Below are positions 6,574 through 15,029 of a stretch of 38,336 nt of DNA, piece by piece. The notes under the pieces are model-generated. The model was given only the letters and a program-made list of their open reading frames with translations, was not told the origin of the DNA and did no database searches. Source of the stretch: Clostridia bacterium (GTDB lineage: Bacteria; Bacillota; Clostridia; Christensenellales; Aristaeellaceae); assembly GCA_017502305.1 (NCBI GenBank), contig JAFVVG010000025.1, forward strand, positions 1 through 38,336. Direction: 5' to 3'. Within the stretch, counting starts at the first letter, position 1. Each line of letters opens with the position of its first letter. A program made the translations under genes and the position numbers.

Positions 6574-7737
6574 CTATTGTCCGCGCAGAATCTTCCACAG
6601 CTTGTGAACAGGCCTCAGAATCCAATACAGCCAGTACCAGCCATCAGGCAGATCCACCCACTGCCACAGCCACACCCGGGGCCGCAGGCGCAGCAGCAGG
6701 CGCTGGGGCAGGTATTTCTGGTTCAGCGGATGCGGCAGCTGGTGGAAATAGTGGTAATACGCCGGTGAGGCTTCCCGATCCCCGGTGCCCTCCATCAGGC
6801 TCAGCAATTCATCCGTAAGGCGCTGCGCCTTGCAAAGCAGCTTATCTCCCTGTCTACCGGCTTCCACCAGAACACCCTGCTCTGTTCGGCTGAAGCGATA
6901 GCCGCCGAATACCGCCTCTGGTACTTCCAGCATGGGCAGGCGCTGAAGGAGCAGCATCGCCACCAGGAGCATCAGCTGCTGATCATCCTTTTCCATGCGG
7001 CGCCACAGGATGTCCATTTCTCCGGCACTGCCGCGTACCATCTGAAGCATATCCGCCAGCCATTTCAGCCGATGATAGCCATGCCGGGTATTGTGCACCA
7101 CCTGCAGGTACATCTGATCCACCTTGCCAGGCACCGGCACCTGAGCGCCGCCCAGAGTAACCTTCCGGCGATTGGTCCAAAGCACCTCAAAGGCATCACA
7201 GCGCCAGGGCAAGAGCCGCCAGTGCAGTTCCAGGTACAGTTCACCCTTCCGGAACAGATAGTGGTTCTGGGTATGTTTGCTCTCCGCAAGGCGTTTGGGG
7301 GTAGTCAGCGTCTGCTGCTCGTGCCATTGCCAGCCATCGCGCTGAAGCAGTTCCGTTGCACGATCCACCTGGCTTTTCTCCACCAGCAGATCCAGGTCGT
7401 GACAGCTTCGCAAGCCCAGGATACCATACAGTTCCAACACCATGGCCGGCCCCTTGACTGAAAGACAGCGGATGCTTGCTTTTTCAAAAAATCTGATCAG
7501 ATATCCCAGCATGGACACCTGGCGCATCATGTGCAGGGTTTCCTCATCCCGGTTTGTTTCGGGCATGCCGCCCGCCAGGTTCTCCGCTGCCATCAGCTCC
7601 ATGCGATTCTTCTTTACCAGCACCATGAAGCGTTCTTTGTCTGCCTCCGGCGGCAGCGTGGCTTCTCCGCCCATCAGGCGCAGCAGCGTGGTCAGCTCCA
7701 CCGTAGGCTTCAGATATGGAATCATCCGCGTCATCAT
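6574..7737 (-). CDS. Nucleotidyltransferase-fold family protein (lasso/EPS-associated)
   Basis: A 387-residue protein resembling the uncharacterised nucleotidyltransferase family PF14907. The core motif is KGPAMVLELYGILGLRSCHD followed by LDLLV, matching the family's KG...Y...R...DxDLLV pattern with metal-binding Asp residues. The start is ATG 7737 or the next ATG at 7734, served by GGGAGG 5 or 8 bases upstream. It follows the CpsD-like kinase gene by 69 bases on the same strand and ends at a strong terminator. Members occur both in exopolysaccharide loci and in kinase-containing lasso clusters. As I recall, a homologue (PsmN of pseudomycoidin) was linked to glycosylation of the phosphorylated peptide. 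Whether this copy serves the polysaccharide operon or the lasso cluster 1.1 kb away is open. Confidence 0.75.
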   Translation of the reverse strand: MMTRMIPYLKPTVELTTLLRLMGGEATLPPEADKERFMVLVKKNRMELMAAENLAGGMPETNRDEETLHMMRQVSMLGYLIRFFEKASIRCLSVKGPAMVLELYGILGLRSCHDLDLLVEKSQVDRATELLQRDGWQWHEQQTLTTPKRLAESKHTQNHYLFRKGELYLELHWRLLPWRCDAFEVLWTNRRKVTLGGAQVPVPGKVDQMYLQVVHNTRHGYHRLKWLADMLQMVRGSAGEMDILWRRMEKDDQQLMLLVAMLLLQRLPMLEVPEAVFGGYRFSRTEQGVLVEAGRQGDKLLCKAQRLTDELLSLMEGTGDREASPAYYHYFHQLPHPLNQKYLPQRLLLRLRPRVWLWQWVDLPDGWYWLYWILRPVHKLWKILRGQ

Positions 7738-7806
7738 CGCTGCCTCCCGTCTTGCGCAATATGGCCAGCCAGCAAACAAACTGTTCACCGGCTGGCCAGA
7801 ATCGCC

Positions 7807-8547
7807 TTATTTCTTTGCGTGCTTCTGCACGTCATAGGCGGTATACCCCCGCTTGTAGTAGGAGGCATAGCGTTCGGATTTGTAGTAGTGATTTCTGCTG
7901 GTAAAGGAGCGGAAGTCCACATTGTTGAGCACCGAGCCCAGCACCGGACAGCCGGTTTTTCGGATGGCGTTCACCACCTCGGTGATATCCTTGCGGCGGC
8001 CGCGGTTGTAGCTCACCACCACCAGGGCGCCGTCGCAATACTTGGCAAGCTCCACGGCGTCCACAATCACGCCAGCGGGGGGCGCATCAATGAGCACCAC
8101 GTCAAAATTTTCCCGCAGGGTCTGCATCAGGGGGGGCATGCGGTTGGAGGACAACAGCTGCAGGGAGCTGCTTACCTCGCGGCCGATGGGCACCAGATAG
8201 GCGCCGGTAATGTTGGTCTGATAAACAACGTCCTCCATTTCGCACATACCGGCCAGGTAATGGGCCAGGCCGAAATGCTGCTCGGAGGTGAAATGGATCT
8301 GATGCTGGCTCATGATCTTGGATCGGCGCAGGTCGGCGTCCACCAGCACAACCCGTTTGCCCAGGGTGGTCAGCGTCCGCATCAGATTCATACCCATGAA
8401 AGATTTGCCCTCATAGGCGTAACGGCTGGTGATAAGGATGGTCTTCACGTCATCGCCACAATAGGAAAGGTTGGTCGCCAGGGTGTTGAGGGCCTCATTG
8501 CAGGAGAATTCCAGCTTCGGCAGAAAGCCAATCTCAAGATAAGCCAT
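7807..8547 (-). CDS. CpsD/CapB-family bacterial tyrosine kinase
   Basis: A 246-residue cytoplasmic ATPase that pairs with the Wzz-like membrane protein encoded upstream to regulate capsule or exopolysaccharide length. Visible motifs are a Walker A region SRYAYEGKSF near 41-50 (the usual Pro is replaced by Ala), Walker A' VLVDADLRR and Walker B VVLIDAPPAG. The C-terminus has a tyrosine cluster (HYYKSERYASYYKRGY), the autophosphorylation tail. The start codon region overlaps the end of the upstream gene by 14 bases, so they are coupled. A cognate phosphatase could be the enzyme encoded at 13331, although that belongs to another phosphatase family. Confidence 0.88.
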   Translation of the reverse strand: MAYLEIGFLPKLEFSCNEALNTLATNLSYCGDDVKTILITSRYAYEGKSFMGMNLMRTLTTLGKRVVLVDADLRRSKIMSQHQIHFTSEQHFGLAHYLAGMCEMEDVVYQTNITGAYLVPIGREVSSSLQLLSSNRMPPLMQTLRENFDVVLIDAPPAGVIVDAVELAKYCDGALVVVSYNRGRRKDITEVVNAIRKTGCPVLGSVLNNVDFRSFTSRNHYYKSERYASYYKRGYTAYDVQKHAKK

Positions 8548-9397
8548 GCTTTTGCCCCCTCTTTCCAGTCTTGCCCTTGCTCATCACCTGGCTCTTGCTC
8601 AGGGCAGGAATCACCGCCAGCGTGGGGATATTCGCCGCCTGCTGGATATGCTCCGGGGTGCGGGGGCGATCGTCAATCACGAAAAGCAGCACAATGATGC
8701 CTACCGCCAGCACAGCACCCAGCATGAAGCCCTTCACCGCCTGAGAGGCCTTGCTTACCCTGGAAGCCACGCTGGGCACCAGGGCCACAGAGAATACATT
8801 GGGTTCCTCGGAGTCCATCGTCTGTAGAATAAAGGTCTTCGCCGCCGAGGCATAGGCGTTGGCAATGTCCGCCGCCATCTGCGCATCGGAATTCCGGGCG
8901 GTGATATACAGCACACGGGTGTCCTCAGGATTGCTGATGCTGATCATGCCCTGCATCTGGCTGTAGGTATAATCCAGCCCCAGCTGAGTGCGGACCATCT
9001 CGTGAACCTCCCAGGTGCGGAAGACTTCTTCGTAGTCCATAGTCAGCATGGAGCCCAGCTGCAGGTCGGAAATGTTCAGTGCCGCACCCTGGTTGCCCAC
9101 GATGTACAGCTTGGAGGTTGCGCTGTACACGGGTACGGACCGGGAGGCCTGCACACCCATGCAAATAGCGCCAATCAAAGCGGCAATAATCACGTACTGG
9201 ATCTTGCTGAGCACCATATAGAACAATTCCACCAGATCAATGGTTTTGGGTTCAGCCTTGCCGCCCTCCGGTTGTAGGTTACTCTGCCCGGCTGTACTGG
9301 CAGCCTGTACCAATGCTTTGGCCAGAGCGTCCACCATAAACTCCTGGTTCGCCTTTTCGTTATTCAGTTGATCTTGCTGAGAATGATTATTTTTCAT
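8534..9397 (-). CDS. CpsC/Wzz-type chain-length regulator
   Basis: A 287-residue membrane protein with two transmembrane segments: residues about 68-88 (YVIIAALIGAICMGV) and 223-243 (GFMLGAVLAVGIIVLLFVI). The loop between them is extracellular. This is the Wzz/CpsC layout that activates the CpsD kinase and sets polysaccharide chain length. The cytoplasmic N-terminus is long (about 65 residues) and Gln/Asn/Lys-rich, unlike most CpsC proteins, which begin within 20 residues of the first helix. After the second helix comes DDRPRTPEHIQQAANIPTLA, the usual linker to the kinase. It lies 14 bases after the unknown secreted protein gene. Confidence 0.85.
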   Translation of the reverse strand: MKNNHSQQDQLNNEKANQEFMVDALAKALVQAASTAGQSNLQPEGGKAEPKTIDLVELFYMVLSKIQYVIIAALIGAICMGVQASRSVPVYSATSKLYIVGNQGAALNISDLQLGSMLTMDYEEVFRTWEVHEMVRTQLGLDYTYSQMQGMISISNPEDTRVLYITARNSDAQMAADIANAYASAAKTFILQTMDSEEPNVFSVALVPSVASRVSKASQAVKGFMLGAVLAVGIIVLLFVIDDRPRTPEHIQQAANIPTLAVIPALSKSQVMSKGKTGKRGQKHGLS

Positions 9398-9411
9398 GTT
9401 TATCCCCGATC

Positions 9412-10590
9412 TTATTCCTCAATCAGTTCGCCCATCACAAGCAGGATCCCTGCGTCCTTCATCATGGCGGGAAGCACAGTGGAGCTGAACGTGATTTCCA
9501 GGAAACGACCCATTTTTTCTGCGCGGAGGGGCGTCCAGTTGAACACACCCGCTTCTTCCTGGTCCGGCATGCCGATCAGCGCCACAATAGCCTGATTCTC
9601 GCCAAAGGGCGTGGGGAACGCCATCCTGGCCATCACGTCGCCATAAGGCTCCTTATAGTCCACCGCCATAACCTGGGTGATTTCATAGGGCAGCAGGGTA
9701 TCGATATCAATTTCCTTGAGGAGCAGAGCGGTTTCGTTCACGGTCTCCGCATCAAAATATCGGATGGGTCTCTTTTCAGGATCAGTGAAGTGCGCCGTGA
9801 GCTTTTCCAGCTCCGCGTCAATGGCCTTTGTCCGGGGCACAATGATGATCTGGCAGTCCACAGCTTCGCCTTCCGTGTTCCGCAACACTTCGTCCACAAC
9901 GTAAATAATATCCGAGGCGCTCTTGCTGGGGATGAAGACTTCTTCCTCCCGGATGACCTCCTCGCTTTCGGCAAGGCCTTCACCCGGCTTGGTCGCCAGC
10001 AGCGCCAGCAAGGTTTCGCCGCCGGCATACTGGGCCATCACATCCGCGGGAACGGTGAAGCGGATGATATCCTCCTCCACCGACTGGGCAGGCTGCGCCT
10101 TCCACTGAATGCCATTTTCCGTCTCGCGGCCCAGTACAGGCACCACCAGCTGACCAGGCTGGTAGTCGATATTCATGTGCATTTCCACATCCACATCGGC
10201 TTCCAGCTGAGCATCTTCCACCTCTGCAGAGAAAAACTCAGGCATGTAGAGAATATCAGGATCAGCATGGATGATCTGCTGGATTTCCTTCTGAGTTTCT
10301 TCCGGGAAATACCGGGCCGGGGGCTGCTTGTTGATATCTACAAAATCAAAGATTTCCTTCAGGATTTCCACCGTCAGCGCCGTGGGCTCCATGGCCCGGA
10401 TGCTGCAGGGTACCTTCTCCAGGCCCTGCGGCAGATAAGCCGCCAGGATTTCGTTTACATTGTCCTGGGTCGGTGTGGCAGGGGCGTCGGAATAGGTATC
10501 CACGATCACCGATGTGGCCAGTGCTGATGTGCTCATGCATGCCAGCAGCAATGCCAGCGCCAGCGAAAGAATCCGCCGCAGCATTGTCAT
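9412..10590 (-). CDS. Secreted protein of unknown function in the polysaccharide operon
   Basis: A 392-residue protein with a clear signal peptide (LRRILSLALALLLACMSTSALA), so it is exported. I do not recognise the family. The mature part is acidic and alpha/beta, with no Cys-based or obvious catalytic motif. It contains segments such as IIIVPRTKAIDAELEKLTAH and ends in GILLVMGELIEE. Its start overlaps the LCP stop as ATGA, and the CpsC gene follows 14 bases later. It is therefore co-expressed with surface-polysaccharide assembly and probably acts outside the membrane. ATG codons 1 and 3 are both possible starts. Confidence 0.8.
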   Translation of the reverse strand: MTMLRRILSLALALLLACMSTSALATSVIVDTYSDAPATPTQDNVNEILAAYLPQGLEKVPCSIRAMEPTALTVEILKEIFDFVDINKQPPARYFPEETQKEIQQIIHADPDILYMPEFFSAEVEDAQLEADVDVEMHMNIDYQPGQLVVPVLGRETENGIQWKAQPAQSVEEDIIRFTVPADVMAQYAGGETLLALLATKPGEGLAESEEVIREEEVFIPSKSASDIIYVVDEVLRNTEGEAVDCQIIIVPRTKAIDAELEKLTAHFTDPEKRPIRYFDAETVNETALLLKEIDIDTLLPYEITQVMAVDYKEPYGDVMARMAFPTPFGENQAIVALIGMPDQEEAGVFNWTPLRAEKMGRFLEITFSSTVLPAMMKDAGILLVMGELIEE

Positions 10591-11633
10591 TGTATCCCCA
10601 CCTCACTTTCCTCATTCATGTATACGTCCCTGATCAGGCGTTTCAGTTCACTTTCCCCGGCGTGGAATTCCATGTATCCATCCTCGCCGATCCTGTGCTC
10701 ACCCTCCAGGTCGATGATTTCTTTCTGCTCGTAATGTTCAATCACGTAGCTCTGGCCGCTCACCCAGCCGCTGTCCAGGCTGGTGTACATGTGATCCGCC
10801 AGGGTTTCAAACAGCTCCGTCACCGTCTGCGTATTTTCCTTGAGGCTGCTCCTGAACAGCTCCGCCAGCCCCTCCAGGAAGGTTCTCTGCCGGCTCATAC
10901 GCTGCCGGTTGGAGTTGTCGCCAACCTCATGACGGCCCCGGACGTAATATTCCGCCTGCTTGCCCTGCAGGGTCAGCGTCGTGCCCCGCGTCATGGTGGG
11001 GTCCAGGTGAGAGAAGTCATCCTCCAGTGTGACGGTCACACCGCCAAGCGCATCGTTCAACATAGCGATACCCGTCATGTCCAGCACCAGGAAATGATCC
11101 ACCTCAATGCCATGCATCAGCCGTTCCACCGCCCATATGGTATTATCGCAGTTCAGCTTGTTGCTGCTGCCAAAGGCGTGGGAAAGGCAGATCTGCATCC
11201 GGTTGATGCCCGCCGCATGGCCGAAGGGGCTGTAAACCTTCACGTCCGTTACCGTATCGCGATCAATGTGGATCGGCGTCACCGTCCGGTGATGGCGGTC
11301 AATAGCCAGCAGCATCAGGAAGTCCGCCTGACCGCCGCTGCGGAAGGTCGCCTGGGCAGCGATGTCTTCTTTATCAACGCCCACCACCAGGATATTGGTG
11401 AAATAGTTCTTGTAGTAGGCATATTCGCGACCGTCCACGATCATCGTGGAGGTGGGCATGAACCGCCCTTCAATGCTGCCGAAGGTTTCCACCGGCTGCT
11501 GATGCTCGTCAAACAGGTCTCCGATGACGTACACCGCACCAAGCAGCAGGGCAAAAACAGCCGCTGCCAGCACCGCTGTCAACAGAACTTGCAGGCGGGC
11601 CGGGCTTCCCCTGCCATCCAGTCGTTCCCTCAT
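10587..11633 (-). CDS. LytR-CpsA-Psr (LCP) family protein
   Basis: A 348-residue membrane-anchored enzyme of the family that transfers undecaprenyl-linked glycopolymers to peptidoglycan. One transmembrane helix spans residues about 17-40. The LCP core has NILVVGVDKED near 81-91, a region equivalent to the substrate-binding RSDTMML motif (here RSGGQADFLMLLAID), and IHIDRDT in place of the common SIPRDT. A late motif, YVRGRHEVGDNSNRQRMSRQ, carries the conserved Arg residues. It is the first gene of a five-gene operon behind a near-consensus promoter. The changed catalytic-loop sequence still keeps Arg-Asp. Confidence 0.85.
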   Translation of the reverse strand: MRERLDGRGSPARLQVLLTAVLAAAVFALLLGAVYVIGDLFDEHQQPVETFGSIEGRFMPTSTMIVDGREYAYYKNYFTNILVVGVDKEDIAAQATFRSGGQADFLMLLAIDRHHRTVTPIHIDRDTVTDVKVYSPFGHAAGINRMQICLSHAFGSSNKLNCDNTIWAVERLMHGIEVDHFLVLDMTGIAMLNDALGGVTVTLEDDFSHLDPTMTRGTTLTLQGKQAEYYVRGRHEVGDNSNRQRMSRQRTFLEGLAELFRSSLKENTQTVTELFETLADHMYTSLDSGWVSGQSYVIEHYEQKEIIDLEGEHRIGEDGYMEFHAGESELKRLIRDVYMNEESEVGIQ

Positions 11634-11696
11634 CGGCGTCCTCCTGAAGAATAATGCGATACCATCGTCGAAAAAAAAGACAATATCTCATCGTTA

Positions 11697-11726
11697 ATAA
11701 TACCACGCACCGCTTTTTTCTGTCAA
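11697..11726 (-). promoter_or_regulatory. Promoter of the LCP/CpsC/CpsD operon
   Basis: On the minus strand TTGACA (11726-11721) and TATTAT (11702-11697) are separated by 18 bases, about 60 bases before the LCP start at 11633. Confidence 0.75.
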
Positions 11727-11805
11727 TTTTTTTCTACATAATATAGCAAATAAATCACGTGTTGCCTCAATGATACCATTCGTTTCCGCATACCGATGTT
11801 TCCGC

Positions 11806-11834
11806 TTGACAAAGCCGTTATATAGGCATATTCT
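11806..11834 (+). promoter_or_regulatory. Promoter of the sugar transferase gene
   Basis: TTGACA (11806-11811) and TATTCT (11829-11834) are separated by 17 bases, leaving a 5' leader of about 70 bases before ATG 11910. The leader contains GGAGAAG and CTTCTCC, inverted arms about 35 bases apart that could fold weakly. The promoter is divergent from that of the LCP operon. Confidence 0.72.
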
Positions 11835-11909
11835 TGTATTTGGAGAAGGAGGCCTTTTCTGCCATTTATTCACGCTTTTTTCTTCTCCCCTACAAAAGGA
11901 GGTTTCTCC

Positions 11910-13280
11910 ATGAAAAAGGAACTCCATAAAGTCCAACGCTACCAGGCAAAAGATATTATGACGCTGTGCAAAGCGCTGCTGATCGCCCTGCAGGTTGCCA
12001 TTTTCGTCATTGGATGGGATCTGATGCAGCCAAAAATCCGTTTCTTTGCTCAGACGTCCCTTTTGCTGTTTGTGATCTACGCCATTATTCTGTTCTGGAT
12101 GCACAGCACCTACAAAAGCCTGCGGGTAGGTTCCTCCAAGCTGATCCACCTGTTTACCGCACAGTTCCTTACCCTGTTTGTCAGCAATTGCCTTCTGTTG
12201 ATGATTGCTACCCTGTCCATCCGGCAGCTGCCCAACCTCTGGCTGTTCATCGCGGTATTCATTGTGCAGGTGGCCGTATCCCTCCTCTGGTGCTACCTTG
12301 CCCACCAGCTGTTCCACGCGATCACGCCTCCCAAGCGCACCGCTGTGGTTTTTGACCGTCCCGAGGATGAAAGCGCCTTTGACGGCATTTTTGAGTATAC
12401 CGGGAAATATGCTGTCGCCAAGAGGATTTGCGTACAGGATTTCCAGGCACCTTATGATGAGCTGTTGGCAGAGCTTTCCGACATCGAAAGCGTCTTCCTG
12501 GCGGATGTGCCTCAGGAAATCCGCTCCCTGCTGTTCCGTTATGCCACCAACCATCGCTTGTCCGTCAACCTGTATCCCACCATGGATGACGTCTTGCTCT
12601 CCACTGCCCGCAGGCGCTTCATCGCCAATATTCCCATGCTGAAAGTCAGCATCGGCACGGCACCGCTGCCTGTGCGCTTCATCAAGCGCACCATGGATAT
12701 CATCGGCTCCGGCCTGCTGCTGATTGTTGCCAGCCCCATCATGGCTGTGGTAGCTATCCTGATCCATCGGGAAGATCACGGCCCCATATTCTACCGGCAA
12801 AAGCGGCTGACCATCGGCGGCAAAGAATTCGAGATCCTGAAGTTCCGTTCCATGCGCACCGACGCCGAAAAAGACGGCGTTGCCCGCCTGGCTGCCGAAA
12901 AGGACAACCGTATTACCGGCATCGGTCAAATGATCCGCGCCACCCGCCTGGACGAACTACCCCAGCTGTGGAACATTTTCAAGGGCGATATGAGCCTGGT
13001 GGGCCCCCGTCCGGAGCGGCCGGAGATTGCCCGGCAGTATATGCAGGTGCTTCCCCAGTTTGACGCCCGCCTGAAGGTCAAGGCTGGCCTGACGGGCTAT
13101 GCCCAGGTGAACGGCAAATACAACACCACGCCTGCCGAAAAGCTGCAGATGGACCTGATGTACATCTCCGAAATGTCCATTGCCCTGGATGTGAAGCTGA
13201 TTTTGCAAACGGTGCAGATCATGATGAAAAAAGAAAGTACCGAGGGCGTCACCCAGGGACAAACCACCGCCATGAAATAA
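11910..13280 (+). CDS. Phosphoglycosyl transferase (undecaprenyl-phosphate sugar-1-phosphate transferase)
   Basis: A 456-residue membrane enzyme that loads the first sugar phosphate onto undecaprenyl phosphate for polysaccharide synthesis. The N-terminal half has about four hydrophobic helices (within residues 18-140) and a soluble nucleotide-binding-like middle domain. The C-terminal half is the bacterial sugar transferase domain: KRTMDIIGSGLLL with its membrane segment, GPIFYRQKR, FEILKFRSMRTDAE, TRLDELPQLWNIFKGDMSLV, GPRPE and GLTGYAQVNGKY. AGGAGG lies 7 bases before the ATG. It is a monocistronic gene ending at a strong terminator. No other glycosyltransferase genes follow it, which is unusual for a priming enzyme. 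Confidence 0.92.
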   Translation: MKKELHKVQRYQAKDIMTLCKALLIALQVAIFVIGWDLMQPKIRFFAQTSLLLFVIYAIILFWMHSTYKSLRVGSSKLIHLFTAQFLTLFVSNCLLLMIATLSIRQLPNLWLFIAVFIVQVAVSLLWCYLAHQLFHAITPPKRTAVVFDRPEDESAFDGIFEYTGKYAVAKRICVQDFQAPYDELLAELSDIESVFLADVPQEIRSLLFRYATNHRLSVNLYPTMDDVLLSTARRRFIANIPMLKVSIGTAPLPVRFIKRTMDIIGSGLLLIVASPIMAVVAILIHREDHGPIFYRQKRLTIGGKEFEILKFRSMRTDAEKDGVARLAAEKDNRITGIGQMIRATRLDELPQLWNIFKGDMSLVGPRPERPEIARQYMQVLPQFDARLKVKAGLTGYAQVNGKYNTTPAEKLQMDLMYISEMSIALDVKLILQTVQIMMKKESTEGVTQGQTTAMK

Positions 13281-13292
13281 CAGCGCATATCA

Positions 13293-13323
13293 AAAGACCA
13301 GAGCCTTCGCCCTGGTCTTTTTT
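13293..13323 (+). terminator. Rho-independent terminator after the sugar transferase gene
   Basis: AAAGACCAG (13293-13301) pairs with CTGGTCTTT (13312-13320), followed by further Ts to 13323. The opposing phosphatase gene ends at 13331, so the hairpin may serve both strands. Confidence 0.85.
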
Positions 13324-13330
13324 CATGCCC

Positions 13331-13894
13331 TTACAGCAAGGCAAGCACCCCGCGGATGTTCTCCTCCTGGGGCACGATAATGTCCAGATCGACCTCCGGG
13401 TGCAGCTGCACATAAGCCAGCAGCCTGCCCATCACGTTATCCTTGGTAAGCATATAATCGGCCACGATGGTTTCCTCGTCCACACCCAGGTGGTGCAGCA
13501 GCAGCGCGCTCACCACGCCTGTCCTGTCCTTGCCGGCGGTGCAGAAGTACATCACGTTGCTTTCTGCGTTCAGGATGGTATCCAGGATGCGCTCCATCTG
13601 CCCATCCAGCATGCCGGCGTACACCTGATGCAGGTGCTCCCGGGAAATGGGCGTGCCTCCGCCGCCGGTGACCGGCAGGTGCATATAGCGGAAGCCTTCC
13701 ACGCCCGCCAGGCAGCAGGGCTTGTGCCGCACCTCCTCGTCCGAGCGGAGATCCACCAGGGTGGTCACCTTGTTTTCACGCAGCCAGGCGATGTCCCCAT
13801 CCGTCAGCTGCACAGGCGCGTCGCTGCGGAGGAAGCGCTTCTCCCCCGTTGGCAGCCAGCGGGTGTTGCAGGTGGATGACAAAAGCGAGCTCAT
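13331..13894 (-). CDS. Tyrosine phosphatase, Y_phosphatase3 type
   Basis: A 187-residue protein with the phosphatase P-loop CTAGKDRTG near residues 118-126, the CX5R signature with catalytic Cys and Arg. An upstream LVDLRSDEEV matches the general-acid region of the Y_phosphatase3 family. The N-terminus has NTRWLPTGEKRFLRSDAP, a shortened form of the usual NFRDLGG...LYRSD segment. GGAGG lies 5 bases before ATG 13894. It is 11 bases downstream of the YacL gene and likely co-transcribed with it. It might dephosphorylate proteins or phosphoinositides. The nearby CpsD-like kinase is a plausible but unproven partner. Confidence 0.85.
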   Translation of the reverse strand: MSSLLSSTCNTRWLPTGEKRFLRSDAPVQLTDGDIAWLRENKVTTLVDLRSDEEVRHKPCCLAGVEGFRYMHLPVTGGGGTPISREHLHQVYAGMLDGQMERILDTILNAESNVMYFCTAGKDRTGVVSALLLHHLGVDEETIVADYMLTKDNVMGRLLAYVQLHPEVDLDIIVPQEENIRGVLALL

Positions 13895-13905
13895 ATGGTC
13901 CTCCG

Positions 13906-15012
13906 TTATTTCACCTTGGCGAAGATCATCCGGCCGGCGCTGGTCTGCACCACGTTTTCCACCACCACAGCGGCGGTTTCCCCCAGCAGGCGGCGGCCGC
14001 CGTCCACCACAATCATGGTGCCGTCGGGCAGATAGGCCACACCCTGACCGGCCTCCTTGCCTTCCTTCACGATCTGCACAGTAATCTCCTGGCCCTGCAC
14101 CACAGCGGTGCGCAGGGCGCCGGCCAGCTCGTTCAGGTTCCAGGCGGCGATGCCCGCCACCGCGGCAGCCTTTTGCAAGCTGCCGTCGCAGGTGATGATG
14201 ATTCCCTCGGTTTCCTGGGCCAGGCGAAGAAGCTTGATATCCGCTCCGGGCAGGTCATCATAGTCGGTTTCATCCATGCGCAGGCGCAGGCGGCCTTCTG
14301 TTTTCATCTGCTCCAGAATGTCCAGGCCCCGTTTGCCCCGGCTGCGCTTCACCGCATCAGCGGATTCGGCGATGTGCATCAGTTCCCCCAGCACAAAGCC
14401 CGGCACAACAATCTCGCCCTCCATAAAGCCCACGCGGCTCACATCCAGCACGCGGCCGTCAATGAGCACCGAGGTATCAAGCAGCTTTACCTTCAGGCGG
14501 TTATCTTCCTCTGCCTTGCGGTGGCGGCGCCCCAGCTTGCCGGGCATACGTTCCATCAGGCTGGTCACGTCACCGGCACGCTTCCAGCCCACGGTAACGC
14601 CAATCACGCCCAGCACCACGAAAATAATGGCAGAAAGCACCGTGGTGAACATGCTCTGGCCCATAAAGGTAAAGATTTGGCTCACCAGTGCGGCGATCAT
14701 CAGGCCGGCGACCAGGCCGCCGGTGCAGCTTACCACCTGTCCGAAGGACATGCGGTCCAGCCGCTTTTCCAGGGCGGCGCCGCCCTCCACGCACAACCTG
14801 ATGATCCGGGGGCTCAAAAGATAAAAGATGCCGCCGAAGATCACCGCCGTGCCGATATAGGCCGTCAGCACCACACCCAGGGAAAGGGAGGCCTCCTTGT
14901 ACACAAGCCCCACGATCTGCAGTCCGCCCAGCGTCACCGCCACGCCCAGGCCCGCGCCCAGCAGGGCGATGAGCCAGCGCAGCAGCTGCTGGATCACTTT
15001 TGATTTCAGCAA
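13906..15012 (-). CDS. yacL: PIN/TRAM domain membrane protein, YacL family
   Basis: A 368-residue protein. Four hydrophobic segments (within residues 10-150) precede a PIN nuclease-like domain starting KLLDTSVLIDGRVLDV with conserved Asp residues, and IIITCDGSLQKAA near its end. The C-terminus is a TRAM domain (GQGVAYLPDGTMIVVDGGRR). The start codon is TTG 15012, with GGAG 10 bases upstream. In Firmicutes yacL typically neighbours radA, as here (18 bases apart). The PIN domain suggests RNA cleavage, but the biological role of YacL is not established. Confidence 0.9.
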   Translation of the reverse strand: MLKSKVIQQLLRWLIALLGAGLGVAVTLGGLQIVGLVYKEASLSLGVVLTAYIGTAVIFGGIFYLLSPRIIRLCVEGGAALEKRLDRMSFGQVVSCTGGLVAGLMIAALVSQIFTFMGQSMFTTVLSAIIFVVLGVIGVTVGWKRAGDVTSLMERMPGKLGRRHRKAEEDNRLKVKLLDTSVLIDGRVLDVSRVGFMEGEIVVPGFVLGELMHIAESADAVKRSRGKRGLDILEQMKTEGRLRLRMDETDYDDLPGADIKLLRLAQETEGIIITCDGSLQKAAAVAGIAAWNLNELAGALRTAVVQGQEITVQIVKEGKEAGQGVAYLPDGTMIVVDGGRRLLGETAAVVVENVVQTSAGRMIFAKVK

Positions 15013-15029
15013 ATAAGGTCAACTCCTCG

